A stretch of DNA of 21,862 nt from Larix sibirica (Eukaryota; Streptophyta; Pinopsida; Pinales; Pinaceae): assembly GCA_004151065.3 (NCBI GenBank), contig NWUY0300005828.1, forward strand, positions 46,875 to 68,736, written 5' to 3'. Shown one piece after another: positions 9,291 through 18,426 of this stretch. The notes beneath the pieces were generated by a model. That model saw only the letters and a list, made by a program, of their open reading frames with translations. It was not told the DNA's origin and made no database searches. The first letter of the stretch is position 1, and each line of letters begins with the position of its first letter. The translations under genes and the position numbers were made by a program.

Positions 9291-10026
9291 TTAGTTCATT
9301 GGTTTTAGAGGCAATTTCATCAACAATCTGATCACACTTGGTCAAAGATCACACTACCACATAAGTTGGCCTCCCTAACCTTACCCGATTGCCCATGAAA
9401 TTTAATAGACATTTTTAAGGATCCACAATGAAGCGATTGAGTGCAAAGTTAGCTCTAAAATTAAAGTGACTTTGACTCGTAAATATATGTTGCCTTCGGT
9501 GTCACCACCTTTGAACGAATGGTAAAGGCTTCTGCTACTGTGAAAGGTTAGGAAGATATCAAGACTGATATGAAGACATTAGAGTTTTGTTATAATTCTA
9601 AATTGAAGTAGACCACTTGACACTTACATCCAATGTGTCTCATTTGGGTATACGGGCCGATACACAACATGCATTGGCCACCATGTGGGAGATATGCGTT
9701 TCATAATAGAATGTGTGAGCAGCCAGGAGAAACACATGGGCAAGCCCACATCACAACTAAGCGGAGGCACCACATCATTCACATAGCTTGGCAAAAAGAT
9801 TAAAAAAAAAAAAATTAATGCAAAAAAATTGAAGCTTTAGTATCTTTATTGTTAAGTTTGAAAGACGAGCCAATTTTGATGGTATATACTGTAATCATTT
9901 AATTTTACTGTTCTAAGAGTGGAAAGGTTTCAGAATTCAAAGGTAAAAGATAAATTAAACGGTTGAAAGTTTCTAACAATGAACTAAACGGTGTATAGGC
10001 ATATGGCATAGGTTTTATTATATTAT

Positions 10027-10068
10027 CAGCTCGGTACCTTACATAATTTTGTCTCCCCCGGTTTTGCT
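10027..10068. repeat. Single 42-bp unit, expanded to four in the other copy
   Basis: The unit starts cagctcggtaccttacataa and ends ccggttttgct. It occurs once here and four times in tandem at 13597-13764. It lies about 150 bases upstream of the TATA box. Confidence 0.85.
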
Positions 10069-10221
10069 TACCACTTGCTTTGTATTTTGGAATTTTCTAT
10101 GGACGGCTCATGGTATAGTCTTCTTGTTTCTGGCTGGAAAAGAGATGAGCTTCACTCTATTTTGAGAAATAAGATAAATTCCTGCACTCGTGTATAAACG
10201 CATTGACTATTTGTGTACTTG

Positions 10222-10230
10222 TATATAAAT
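10222..10230 (+). promoter_or_regulatory. TATA box of the duplicated gene, copy 1
   Basis: tatataaat is conserved exactly in the other copy (13918-13926) within well-matched flanks (actatttgtgtact before, cagcctcgatc-like after). It lies about 415 bases before ATG 10645, leaving a leader of roughly 385 bases if transcription starts 30 bases downstream. A weaker tataaa-like run lies about 30 bases upstream. Function is inferred from position only. Confidence 0.5.
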
Positions 10231-10644
10231 GAAGCCTCGATCACTCCCGTTAATATTTGAGGAGTCTTCTCTTACAGATCGTGTTCGTTGTGTATTTGCA
10301 GAGTATTCTTCATAAACTGCAGAGGAAGATGAGTGTATTGTGCCATCAAAGAAACTCTTTGCAGTGAGATTCACAACATACCAGATAAATCTTTAGACAT
10401 TCAAAACTTGGGAGGCTTGAGAGGAGATATATTGTACAGAGTTGTGGAGTTAAAAGGCTCATTTTAAATATCAATTTAATGGCCGCTAGATCATTCAATT
10501 TAATGTCAAGGGTTGTGAGTGATTAAGAGATTCAAACGATTTGAAGCTCAAAGATTAGTTTCAAGTTCAATTTCTCAGGTCTCAAGTTCGAAACTTGAAG
10601 GGATTATTTAAATTTTTTCAAAGCTGTGAGATATTTGTGTTAAA

Positions 10645-11447
10645 ATGTGTCACATAGGCTCCCGACTGTTCCTAGACAGTATGATTCATGCCAAAATAGA
10701 GAAACAATGGCTCGACATGAAAGTATTTTGCATAAGATTGAATGCTTCGGGATTCAGCAAAAGCGTACCGATTCCCAAATCTTTAACCCTCCATTTCTTA
10801 CCTCGAAGCAATCCGAATGCTTTGGAGATCAATGGGCATCGATTCAATCCATATTAAAGTGCATTCCTCACGCTCCAACAGAATCAGTCGAAGAAATATC
10901 AGAAGGCGAAATCACATACATCAGCACCGATATCATTCAGATAAGTGACAACTTTTGTTTTGAAGTCTACTTGAGGGACAAGCCTCTTATCTTTGGAACA
11001 TTGTAGAAAAGGCAAGAAATAAGTGAAGATATATTCCCTGAAACGACATGGACGGTGGAGTGCAACAGTCAGCTGGAGTATTCATCGAAATGGGACTTCG
11101 ACTCCATGTCCATCCCGACTGTGGATGTATACATCGAGGGTCAGATCTCGTGTTTTTCAATAATTCTATCTTAGACTCTGCAACTCCTTCCCAGAAGGAA
11201 ACACGTCCGCCATTGCACACTGGATGTTATTCCGGAGGGAAACAAGATTGCAAAAACCTTTTCTGATTTAAGTGATACGAATCAAGACTCCTATGATTCT
11301 GAAAGCAGTTTCCTTGAATTGAACAATGGTTGTGACTGTGATTGCAATTGGGTGGATGTAGAGGAACATGGGGATTCATGGATCGCGTCAGGGTTAAGTT
11401 TTGGCATTGGAATTAGTCTTGGGATGTGTCTTGGAATTAGTGCCTAG
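10645..11447 (+). pseudogene. At1g01500-like plant protein, pseudogene copy 1
   Basis: The family is plant-specific and uncharacterised (some databases label it erythronate-4-phosphate dehydrogenase-like without evidence of that activity). ATG 10645 begins a frame with KQWLDMKVFCIRLNASGF, LTLHFLP and LEINGHR, matching the family's N-terminal block (WLDLKxFYVR, LTxNHIPL, LEINGxR as I remember it). At about 10840-10870 the frame shifts, then continues with ISEGEITYISTDIIQISDNFCFEVY, a Leu-Gly-Thr-Leu block, SIPTVDVYIEGQIS, TLQLLPRRKH and DVIPEG, ending in a Gly-rich hydrophobic stretch (GLSFGIGISLGMCLGIS) before TAG 11445. That stretch matches the family's C-terminal Gly-rich segment, though the basic tail after it is missing. 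Stops lie at 11004 and 11172. Whether introns were lost cannot be judged. The frameshift is shared with copy 2. Confidence 0.75.
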
Positions 11448-11833
11448 CCCATCTATGCTTCATCTCTCCATTCTTAGGAGAATGTGGCTGTGGATTTACC
11501 TTGAACGCATCTTCTCTTCTAACGATGCATACAGAAGAACAAGAAGAAGAATTTGTAAATCCATTCTGATTGTGTTGTGATGTGGATCTAGTGTTGTGAT
11601 CTTTTCATGAGCCCGTGGTGGCAGGACATTGGCCACCGTTAATTTTCCCGTTTCTCAGTGTCGATGTTTCTATTGGCTAGTATTTCATTCCATTTCATTC
11701 CCTTCGTCAAGATAACGTAACTGCAACCATTGACAGTTTGGAAGAGTATGATAGGGGGCAACTTCTCATAGGCCGTCGACAGACGATGAAGCCCAGAGAG
11801 GAACCGACCCCTTAAACAACTCCTTCGGCATAA
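11448..11833 (+). other. Downstream block of duplicated gene, copy 1
   Basis: This block is conserved with 15189-15516 and probably includes the old 3' UTR. It contains a conserved phrase starting atgagcccgtggtggcag (11608) and ends with gaggaaccgacccc and ccttcggcataa. No frame reads as protein. The phrase at 11605-11641 resembles the start of the first LINE (about 477-508); see findings. Confidence 0.6.
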
Positions 11834-12085
11834 TGATTATTTATTACCGATTAGGAAAATGTTATGATTCCAATGATGTTTGTTGAATGTTTTATATATA
11901 GTTGTTGTAGAATGGTCAATTCTCATGTTTTTTGAAATTTTGTGGATATGGTTTACAAATATAATACTTGTTGTCGTGGCTTAAAAATATTGAAATTTGC
12001 AAGCATGGATTTTTGAACTCTATTATCATTGATATGTAAGATATGTTACAATCCATAATGTTCAAGAGTCTACAATGTCAATGTT
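11834..12085. other. Unassigned DNA between the repeat copies
   Basis: AT-rich sequence with no recognisable coding or RNA gene. It may be part of the gypsy fragment that follows, too decayed to read. Confidence 0.5.
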
Positions 12086-12424
12086 GTGGTAAGGAGTATT
12101 CCTAGAATTTGTGTTTCCTTGGAGAATCAACAAGCAAATTATCAGTCATCCATTGTGGAAGTTGAGGGTAAAATTAATAAGAAATATGTCTATATTTTGA
12201 TTGATCTTGGTTCTAGTCAAAGTTATATTTCTCTGAAAGTTAAAACATGTATGTTGCATGAAATTAAACACAAGAAATCTTAGTTGGTTAAACTAGATAC
12301 AAGGACCAAAAGAAAAATAATGGAACTGGTAGAGGGATGTCAATTAGAAATGAATGAAATGTTTACTGTAGCAGGCCTAAATATTTGATCCTTAGGTTCC
12401 TATAATGTATTTGTTAATTTTTGA
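12086..12424 (+). mobile_element. Ty3/gypsy retrotransposon fragment, aspartic protease
   Basis: The frame reads SSIVEVEGKINKKYVYILIDLGSSQSYIS, the pattern of the retroviral-type aspartic protease that plant gypsy elements carry between gag and reverse transcriptase (usually VLIDxGSSxSYIS). The catalytic triad reads D-L-G rather than D-S/T-G. After a TAG at 12281 where Trp is expected (KKS*LVKLDTRTKRK), the same frame continues with MFTVAGLNI, a stop, then SLGSYNVFV, resembling the LNILPLGSYDVLIG block that follows the protease. No gag, reverse transcriptase or paired LTR is present, so this is a small orphan. Confidence 0.72.
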
Positions 12425-12464
12425 GCATTAATTCAACATACTCTAGGATATTTACTGAGAGAAT

Positions 12465-12602
12465 AACATGTACAACATATCAATCATATCAAGCATGTAT
12501 CAAGCATATCAAGCAATCACATAAGACAATGGACACACAGAGTTTCACTGGGGAAAACCATAAAGGTGAAAAACCCCACAACTTCCTCAGAGATAGAAAG
12601 AG
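12465..12602. repeat. Possible LTR scrap before the N
   Basis: The stretch has ggacacacagagtttcactg, ggggaaaacc and ggtgaaaaaccccac, a phrase often met in plant retrotransposon terminal or junction sequence. The caagcatatcaagca motifs just before are short local repeats (about 12494-12516). It stops at the N at 12603. No second LTR copy is in the window. Confidence 0.35.
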
Positions 12603-12603
12603 N
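12603..12603. other. Single ambiguous base at a repeat boundary
   Basis: The only N in the window. The base after it (12604) is the first base that aligns with copy 1 (9024), and the bases before it show no similarity to the corresponding left flank. It may mark a contig join or a misassembly. Confidence 0.9.
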
Positions 12604-13596
12604 TGTTCAAATAATTTTCCTCGTGAAATTATTTCCATTTTCAGTTTCGATGCCACGGTTGAAATTTTAATTCAGTGACGATGGTTAATGGAATTAGTTC
12701 ACTGGTTCAAATATTTTTCTAATGTACTTTCAGTTAGATGGTTTCAAACGCAATTACCACCCACAATCAGTTTTAAATTTCGATGCTCAACATTGAAATT
12801 TAAATTCAATGATGATGGTTAATGGATTTAATTCACTTGCCAAATATTTTTTGTGATGAAATTGATCACTTCAATTCATTGGTTTTCGAAGCAATTTCAT
12901 CAACAATTTGATCACACTACCACATAATTTATCCTCCCTAACGTTACCCGATTGCCCATGAAATTTAATAGACATTTTTAAGGATCCACAATAAAAAAAT
13001 CAGAGATTGAGTGCAAAGTTAGTTTCTCTAAAATTAAAGTGACTTTGACTCATAAATAAATGTTGCTTCAGTGCCACCACCTTTGAACGAATGGTAAAGA
13101 ATTATGTTGTTATGAAAGGTTAGGAAGTTATCAAGACTGATATGAAGACATTAGAGTTTTGTTATAATTCTAAATCGAAGTAGACCACCCGACACTTACA
13201 TCCAATGTGTCTCATCTGGGTATACGGGCCGATACACAATATGCATTGGCCACCAGGTGGGAGATAGGCGTTTCATAATAGAATGTGTGAGAAACCAGGA
13301 GCAACACGCGGGAAATCCCACATCGCAACTAAGTAGAGGCACCACATCATTCACACAGCTTGAAAAAAAGATAAAAAATAAATTTTAATGCAAAAAAATT
13401 GAAGCTTTAGTATCTTTATTGCAAAGTTTGAAAGATGAGCCGATTTTGATGGTATATACTATAATCATTTAATTTTACTGTTCTAAGAGTGGAAAGGTTT
13501 CAGAATTCAGCGGTAAAAGATAAATTAAACGGCTGAAAGTTTCTAATAGTGAACTAAATGGTGTATAGACAGATGGCATAGGTTTTATTATATTAT

Positions 13597-13764
13597 CATC
13601 TCGGTACCTTACAGAATTTTGTCACACCCGGTTTTGCTCAGCTCGATACCTTACATAATTTTGTCTCCCCCGGTTTTGCTCAGCTCGGTACCTTACATAA
13701 TTTTATCTCCCCTGGTTTTGCTCAGCTCGGTACCTTACAGAATATTGTCTCCCCCAGTTTTGCT
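13597..13764. repeat. Four tandem copies of a 42-bp unit
   Basis: Units are 13597-13638, 13639-13680, 13681-13722 and 13723-13764, each starting cagctcggtacc with a few substitutions and ending gttttgct. Copy 1 of the large repeat has one unit. Because 42 is divisible by 3, an artificial open frame runs through the array; it is not a gene. It lies about 150 bases upstream of the TATA box at 13918. Confidence 0.92.
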
Positions 13765-13917
13765 TGTCACTTGCTTTGTATTTTTGACTTTTTTATGGAC
13801 GGCTCACGGTATTTAATTCTTGTTTCTGGCTAGAAAAGATATGAGCTTTGCTCTATTTTGAGAAATAAGAGAAATTCCTACACTCGCATATAAATGCATT
13901 GACTATTTGTGTACTCG

Positions 13918-13926
13918 TATATAAAT
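13918..13926 (+). promoter_or_regulatory. TATA box of the duplicated gene, copy 2
   Basis: tatataaat, identical to copy 1, with a preserved context. About 125 bases downstream, in the leader, is a perfect tgacgtca palindrome (14047-14054), the core of a bZIP (CRE/as-1-like) site; copy 1 has tgccatca there. Its position after the likely start site makes a regulatory role uncertain. Confidence 0.5.
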
Positions 13927-14342
13927 GCAGCCTCGATCGCTCCCATTCATATTTGAGGAGTACGCTCTTACGGATCGTGTTCGTTGTGTATTTGCAGAGT
14001 ATTCTTCATAAACTATAGAGGAAGATGAGCGTATTGTGACGTCAGAGAAACTCTCTGCAGTGAGATTCACGGTATAAATGATAAATCTTTATAGACATTC
14101 AAAACTTGGGAGGCTGGAGAGGATATTTATCGTACATAGGTGTGGAGATAAAAGGCTCATTTAAAATATCAATTTAAGAGTCTCTATATCATTCAATTTA
14201 ATGTCAAGAGTTCTGAGTGATTAAGAGATTCAGACGATTTGAAGCTTATAGATTAGTTTTAAGTTCAATTTCTCAGGTCTCAAGTTCGAAACTTGACGGG
14301 TTTGTTTAAAGTTTTTCAAAGCTGTGAGATATTTGTGTTAAA

Positions 14343-15188
14343 ATGTGTCACATAGGCTCCTGACCGTTCCTAGACGGCTGATTCACGCCAAAACAGAGAA
14401 ACGATGGCTCGACAAGAAAGTATTTTGCATAAGATTGAATGCTTCGGGATTCAACAAAAGTGTACCGATTCTCGAATCTTTAACCCTCCATTTCTTACCT
14501 CGAATCAATCCGACTGCTTTGGAGATCAACGGGTGCTGATTCCATCCATCTTCAAGCGCATTCCTCATGCTCCAACGGAATCGAGTCGAAAAAATATCAG
14601 AAGGTGAAATCACATACATCAACGCCGATACAATTCGGATAAGTGACAACTTCTGTTTTGAATTCTACTTGAGGGACGAGCCTCTTATCTTTGGAACGCT
14701 GGAGAAAAGGTAGGAAATAAGCAAAGATATCTTCCCCAAAATGGCATGGACGGTGGAGTGAAGCATCCAGCTGGAGTATTCATCGAAATGGGTCTTCGAG
14801 GCCATGTCCATCCTGACTGTGGACGTACACGTCGCGGATCGGATCTCGGGTTTTCTGTTAATTCTATCTCAAACTCTGCAACTCCTTCCCAGAAGGAAAC
14901 GTGTCCACCATTGCACTCTGGATGTCATTCCGGAGGGAAAAGAGACTGTAGAAACCTGTTCTGATTCTGAAATCCTATGATTCTGAAAGAAGTTTCCTTG
15001 AATCGAACAATGGATGTGACTGTGACTGTGATTGTGTGGATGTAGAAGAATAGGGGGATTTGTGGATCGAGTCAGGGTTAAGTTTTGGCATTGGAATTAG
15101 TCTTGGGATGTGTCTTGGAGTTAGTTCCTGGACCATCTATGCTTCATCTCTCCATTCTCGGGAGAATGTGGATGTGAATTTACCTTGA
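14343..15188 (+). pseudogene. At1g01500-like plant protein, pseudogene copy 2
   Basis: This is the counterpart of 10645-11447. After ATG 14343 there is a TGA at codon 7 (14361), where copy 1 has CGA, and a one-base deletion near 14378 moves the family reading frame. It then reads RWLDKKVFCIRLNASGF, LTLHFLP, LEING, shifts frame at the same place as copy 1, and continues with IPHAPTES. A one-base insertion near 14585 shifts it again, followed by GEITYINADTIRISDNFCFEF. A TAG lies at 14712 (KR*EIS), where copy 1 has Gln; conversely the TAG at 11004 of copy 1 is GAG here. The C-terminal Gly-rich segment is present, and the frame runs through where copy 1 stops, to TGA 15186. At least four disabling changes are private to this copy. 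Confidence 0.75.
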
Positions 15189-15516
15189 ACGCCTCTGCTC
15201 TTCTAACGGCGCATACAGAATAAGAAGAATAATCTGTAAATCCATTCTCATTGTATTGTGATTGGGATCTAATGCTGTGGTCTTTCCATGAGCCCATGGT
15301 GGTGGGACATTGGCCACCATTAATTTTCCCGTTTCTCAGCGTCGATGTCGCTGTCGGCTAGGATTTTCATTCCATTGCATTCCCTTCGTCAAGATAACAT
15401 AACTGCAACCGCTGACGGTTTGGAAGAGTATGACAGGGGGTGGCTCCTCATAGGCCGTCGATAGACGACGAAGCCCCAGAGAGGAACCGACCCCCTAAAC
15501 AACGCCTTCGGCATAA
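15189..15516 (+). other. Downstream block of duplicated gene, copy 2
   Basis: Matches 11490-11833. It has the same phrase atgagcccatggtggtggga (from about 15289) and the same ending. No coding sequence seen. Confidence 0.6.
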
Positions 15517-15648
15517 AAATAGTAAAATAAATGATAAATACACAATTCATTTTTTATTAAAATATTCATATCTCCTTCTCCTACTCCATATCAAATATCC
15601 CATGGCCTAAGAAGGACTTTTTAGGGATCCTTTACAGGTTTATTGTGT
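15517..15648. other. AT-rich junction before the second LINE
   Basis: A short AT-rich run with no match to the large repeat or to recognisable LINE coding sequence. The 5' end of the second LINE, and any target-site duplication, could not be found. Confidence 0.5.
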
Positions 15649-15650
15649 AG

Positions 15651-15887
15651 ACTCAGAAGACAGTGTCGATAGAACCATTTAATCCTAATGTGACTATTCG
15701 AAAAAAGAACGGTGGCCAGCGTTATAAGGACCTTGCCCGGTCTTCGACTGGGGGTTCATTCCAGATGAGGAATCCTAACGTTGGCCCCACCTCTTCCTCA
15801 TGGTTCGATTGTGATTCACAGTCATTGGTTTCCAACCATTTTAGGCCTCTTAGATCATTGCAGGCCTCCCCAGTACTAAACCAATGA
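15651..15887 (+). pseudogene. C-terminal fragment of ORF1 of second LINE
   Basis: After a TAG at 15648 one frame is open for 78 codons to TGA 15885. It has no in-frame ATG start near the left end, reads NPNVTIRKKNGGQRYKDLARS then a Ser-rich stretch, and ends overlapping the ATG of ORF2 in the four bases ATGA (15884-15887). The position directly before an endonuclease domain and the basic, low-complexity character fit the tail of a LINE ORF1. No DUF4283 or zinc knuckle is left upstream. Confidence 0.55.
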
Positions 15888-16680
15888 TCCTATTGTCCAT
15901 AAATTCTCAAGTAATTGGGGGAGCCCCTAATTTTTATGCCCTTAGTAGATTACTAGAATCAGTTAAACCAGATATAATGTTCTTTCAATAAAATTTTGTT
16001 GACGGTGCGAAAACGAGAGCTCTTATTTGGAGGTTACTCCCCAGTTGGGATTGTTACTCTTTAGATGTGGATGGTCGGTATGAAGGTCTAATCTCAGCAT
16101 GGAACCGACTATCCTTTTAAATCTCTATCCATTCAGGATGGGGGGAGGTATCTTGTTAGTGGGTCACAATGGGGAGTTGGATGCCTCACTACAACTTTTC
16201 AATTGTTATGGTCTTATTGTGGACATAATGAGCTTTTGGATGGTCCTTACTAATAGTGGGCTATTGGATATCAACTCTTTGATTATGGCTGGGGATCTTA
16301 ATTTCACTTTGGTGGTTCAGGAGTCATGGGGTTCTATGGCCATAATTGCCTCTAATATTGACTGGTTCAAAAGTATTGTTGATTTTCATCATCTTATTGA
16401 TGTCGAGCCGAGCCCCTTTATGCCAACTTGGCGTAATGGAAGAAAGGGGGAGGACGTAGTGGCAGAAAGGGGGAGGATGCAGTGGCCAAGAGGCTCGACA
16501 GAGTACTAATCCGCAAGGCCCTTTTTTCGGGATTGGATAGATGCACATCTTGGATCGAACCACTGAACATATCAGACAATATGCCAGTAATATTGAAGGT
16601 GGGGATTGGTTTTAATCTTACAAAGTGCCCTTTAAGTACTACCCAGTGTGGTTGGAGGATGCTTCTTTCATTCAACTGAT
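15884..16680 (+). pseudogene. APE-type endonuclease of second LINE, catalytic residues lost
   Basis: ORF2 opens at ATG 15884 (MILLSINSQVIGGAPNFYAL), with SINSQVIGGAP replacing the usual SWNxRGLGxxx. The block VKPDIMFFQ is followed by TAA (15989-15991) exactly where the catalytic Glu of QET belongs. AGDLN is intact (Asp 16294-16296). The final SDH triad reads SDN, since the His codon is AAT at 16578-16580. Frames change between about 16070 and 16100 and again at the 23-bp tandem duplication 16441-16486. The product would be dead as an endonuclease on at least two counts. Confidence 0.83.
16441..16486. repeat. 23-bp tandem duplication inside the endonuclease
   Basis: agaaagggggaggacgtagt plus ggc (16441-16463) is followed by a second unit with two changes (16464-16486). 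Because 23 is not divisible by 3, the extra unit moves the reading frame from the one ending at 16509 to the one that reads AKRLDRVLI from about 16482. The duplication therefore explains that frameshift. Confidence 0.85.
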
Positions 16681-17220
16681 CAAATAACATTGGATTACTT
16701 TTTCTGCTAAGGTTTTCGGCTCAGCCATGCACAGATTCCCACTTTTCCTATGGTTTCTTAAAGTTGTGGTTTCGTCATGGATCTGGAATAAAACATTTTC
16801 CATCTAGTCGGACTTGAGCAGAATCGAGGCCAACCTTAAATTACTATACTCTTCTCCTTTTGAAGCTAACTATTCCAGGAGCTTACTTGGAGGAAATCAG
16901 GGAATTGGAAGAGGAGAAAGCGACTCTTCTTAAGAAGGAAGAGGAGATTTGATGCCTCAAGAGTAGGGCACTATGGATATCTTGTGGGGATCAAAACACA
17001 AAATTCTTTCATTCCTATGCGGCTTAGAGGAAGAAACAAAAGGCGATTTGTGATATGAAATTTTCTTCTGGGGTTCCAGTGTCTTCACAATCTGAGATAG
17101 CCTCGGCAACTATGGATTATTTTTCGAAGTTATTTTCCAAACCGCATTCAAACAACTTGTAATCCCAGTTACAGACCCTCCAAGTTATACCCCGTATCTT
17201 TTCTGGAGAGGACAGTGTAG
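16681..17220 (+). pseudogene. Linker between endonuclease and reverse transcriptase, second LINE
   Basis: Fragments in several frames: KVFGSAMHRFPLF, a Glu/Lys-rich helix around 16885-16950 (LEEIRELEEEKATLLKKEEE), ALWISCGDQNTKFFHSYAA then TAG at 17025 followed by RKKQ, where family members have Trp. At least two frameshifts and several stops. The order fits the helical linker of plant LINE ORF2. Confidence 0.7.
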
Positions 17221-18426
17221 TCATTGGTCGCCTAGTGACAAGCATGGAGATTGAGGTAATTTTAAAAGGCATGGCTAAAGAAAAAAGCCATGGCCTAGAC
17301 GCCTGGACGAGTGAATTCTTCCTTCAATTTTATGATTCCTTTGGTCCGAAACTTGTTCAATTGGTTGAAGATGCTCGATGTAGTGGTAAGGTGACAGGAG
17401 GGGTCAATGCTACTTTCATGGATTGGATTCCGAAGACTTTAAATTCCTCCTCCTTTCAAGATTATCGACTGATCTCCCTTTTCAATTTAATCTACAAAAT
17501 CATCTCCAAAAAAATTGCGAACAGGATCAAGACTGGTTTATCACTGGGGATTTCAAAGGATCAATTTGTTTTTTCATCAGAGGTTGATCTTTGATTCCAT
17601 CGAGATCACTCAGGAGACCCTTAACTCTGCTAAGAACAAGAAGCTTAGCTCCTTAGTTTTGAAACTTGACTTGGTCAAAGCTTACGATATGGTGGACTGG
17701 TCCTTCCTTAGGATTCTCCTTCTCAATGCAGGATTGGACTTTATTCTGACTCAATGGATCATGGGATGCGTTACGACTGCAAACTTTGCAGTTCTTCTCA
17801 ACGGGAGCCCTACTCCTTTCTTCAATAGTTCGAGGGGACTTTGACAGGGATGTCCCTTATCCCTGTTATTATTCCCCTTGGTCATTGAAGGGTTGATTTG
17901 GCTCATTATACAAGCAAAATCAGAAGGAAAGATCACTAGGATCAAAGTTTCTCCTAGCCATTATGTCACCCACCTGTTGTTCGTTGGCAATGTCCTTCTA
18001 TTTGGTATTGGGCACTTGAGCAAGTGGCAACAATACAAAAATATTCCAGAGAATTTATGCTTGGTGTTAGGTATGATGATTATTTTTCCTAAGTCTTGTT
18101 TATACTTGCAGCTTATTAAGGAGGGTTTACTTGATCAGATATGTGTTGTTTTTCCATTGGATATCCATGACCTAAATGAAGGGCTAAAATACTTAAGTTT
18201 TTTCCTTAAGAAGAGCGACTATAAATGTTTGGATTGTTTATGGTTAATTAAAAGGATTGAGAAAAATATTTCCTCCTGGACATATCAGAATTTTTCATTG
18301 GGTAGCCGATTTACCCTATTGAATTCAATCCTATTCAATATGCTTGTACATTGGTTTTCATTAGCCAAAGTTCCGCTAACTATCTTAAACCCGATCAAGC
18401 AACTCTTCTTTAATTTTGTCTGGTAG
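17221..18426 (+). pseudogene. Reverse transcriptase of second LINE, active site FVGN
   Basis: Reads IEVILKGMAKEKSHGLDAW, then FQDYRLISLFNLIYKIISKKIANRI; the frame shifts at about 17560-17590, then LVLKLDLVKAYDMVDWSFL (first catalytic Asp present), SSRGL then TGA at 17842 followed by QGCPLSLLLFPL, and HLLFVGNVLLFG. The catalytic Asp pair of the YxDD box is Gly-Asn here (17986-17991), so the enzyme could not work. After it come the usual thumb blocks (YLSFFLKK, ISSWTYQNFSLGSRFTLLNSIL, FFNFVW). From 17587 to 18426 only one stop interrupts the frame. Confidence 0.9.

Larger units (their letters stand above)
9024..11833. repeat. Large direct repeat, copy 1 (about 2.8 kb, carries a pseudogene)
   Basis: This segment aligns collinearly with 12604-15516: the same tandem units, the same 42-bp unit, TATA box, leader, pseudogene and downstream block. 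By eye the copies agree at roughly 90-95% with scattered small indels. The left end given here is where copy 2 starts; the homology could have extended further left before copy 2 was cut. The right end is ccttcggcataa, after which the two sequences diverge. No terminal repeats, A tail or target-site duplication flanks it, so a plain segmental duplication is more likely than a transposon. Confidence 0.88.
12604..15516. repeat. Large direct repeat, copy 2 (about 2.9 kb, carries a pseudogene)
   Basis: Collinear with 9024-11833. The offset between copies is about 3,570-3,580 bases up to the 42-bp unit and about 3,696 afterwards; the step is the three extra 42-bp units. The right end ggcataa (15510-15516) is followed by unrelated AT-rich DNA. 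Both copies are in direct orientation, with a 770-base spacer that includes the gypsy fragment. Confidence 0.88.

Noticed and set aside
10100-10400. Caulimovirus-like promoter or integrated pararetrovirus
   Set aside because: A TATA box and a TGACGTCA site are present, but no viral coding sequence accompanies them and the gene downstream matches a plant protein family.
11720-11833. tRNA-derived SINE in the downstream block (gaggaaccgacccc resembles a B box)
   Set aside because: On neither strand is there an A box at the right distance or an A/T tail; the match to a B box is weak.
13619-13816. Hydrophobic frame with repeats of about 14 residues
   Set aside because: It is a by-product of the 42-bp tandem array, whose length is divisible by 3; the start is GTG and the repeat lies upstream of a TATA box.
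9024-15516. The two large repeats as LTRs of one retrotransposon
   Set aside because: They lack TG...CA ends, a primer-binding site and a polypurine tract, and the spacer is far too short to hold gag-pol. They carry a host-gene pseudogene instead.
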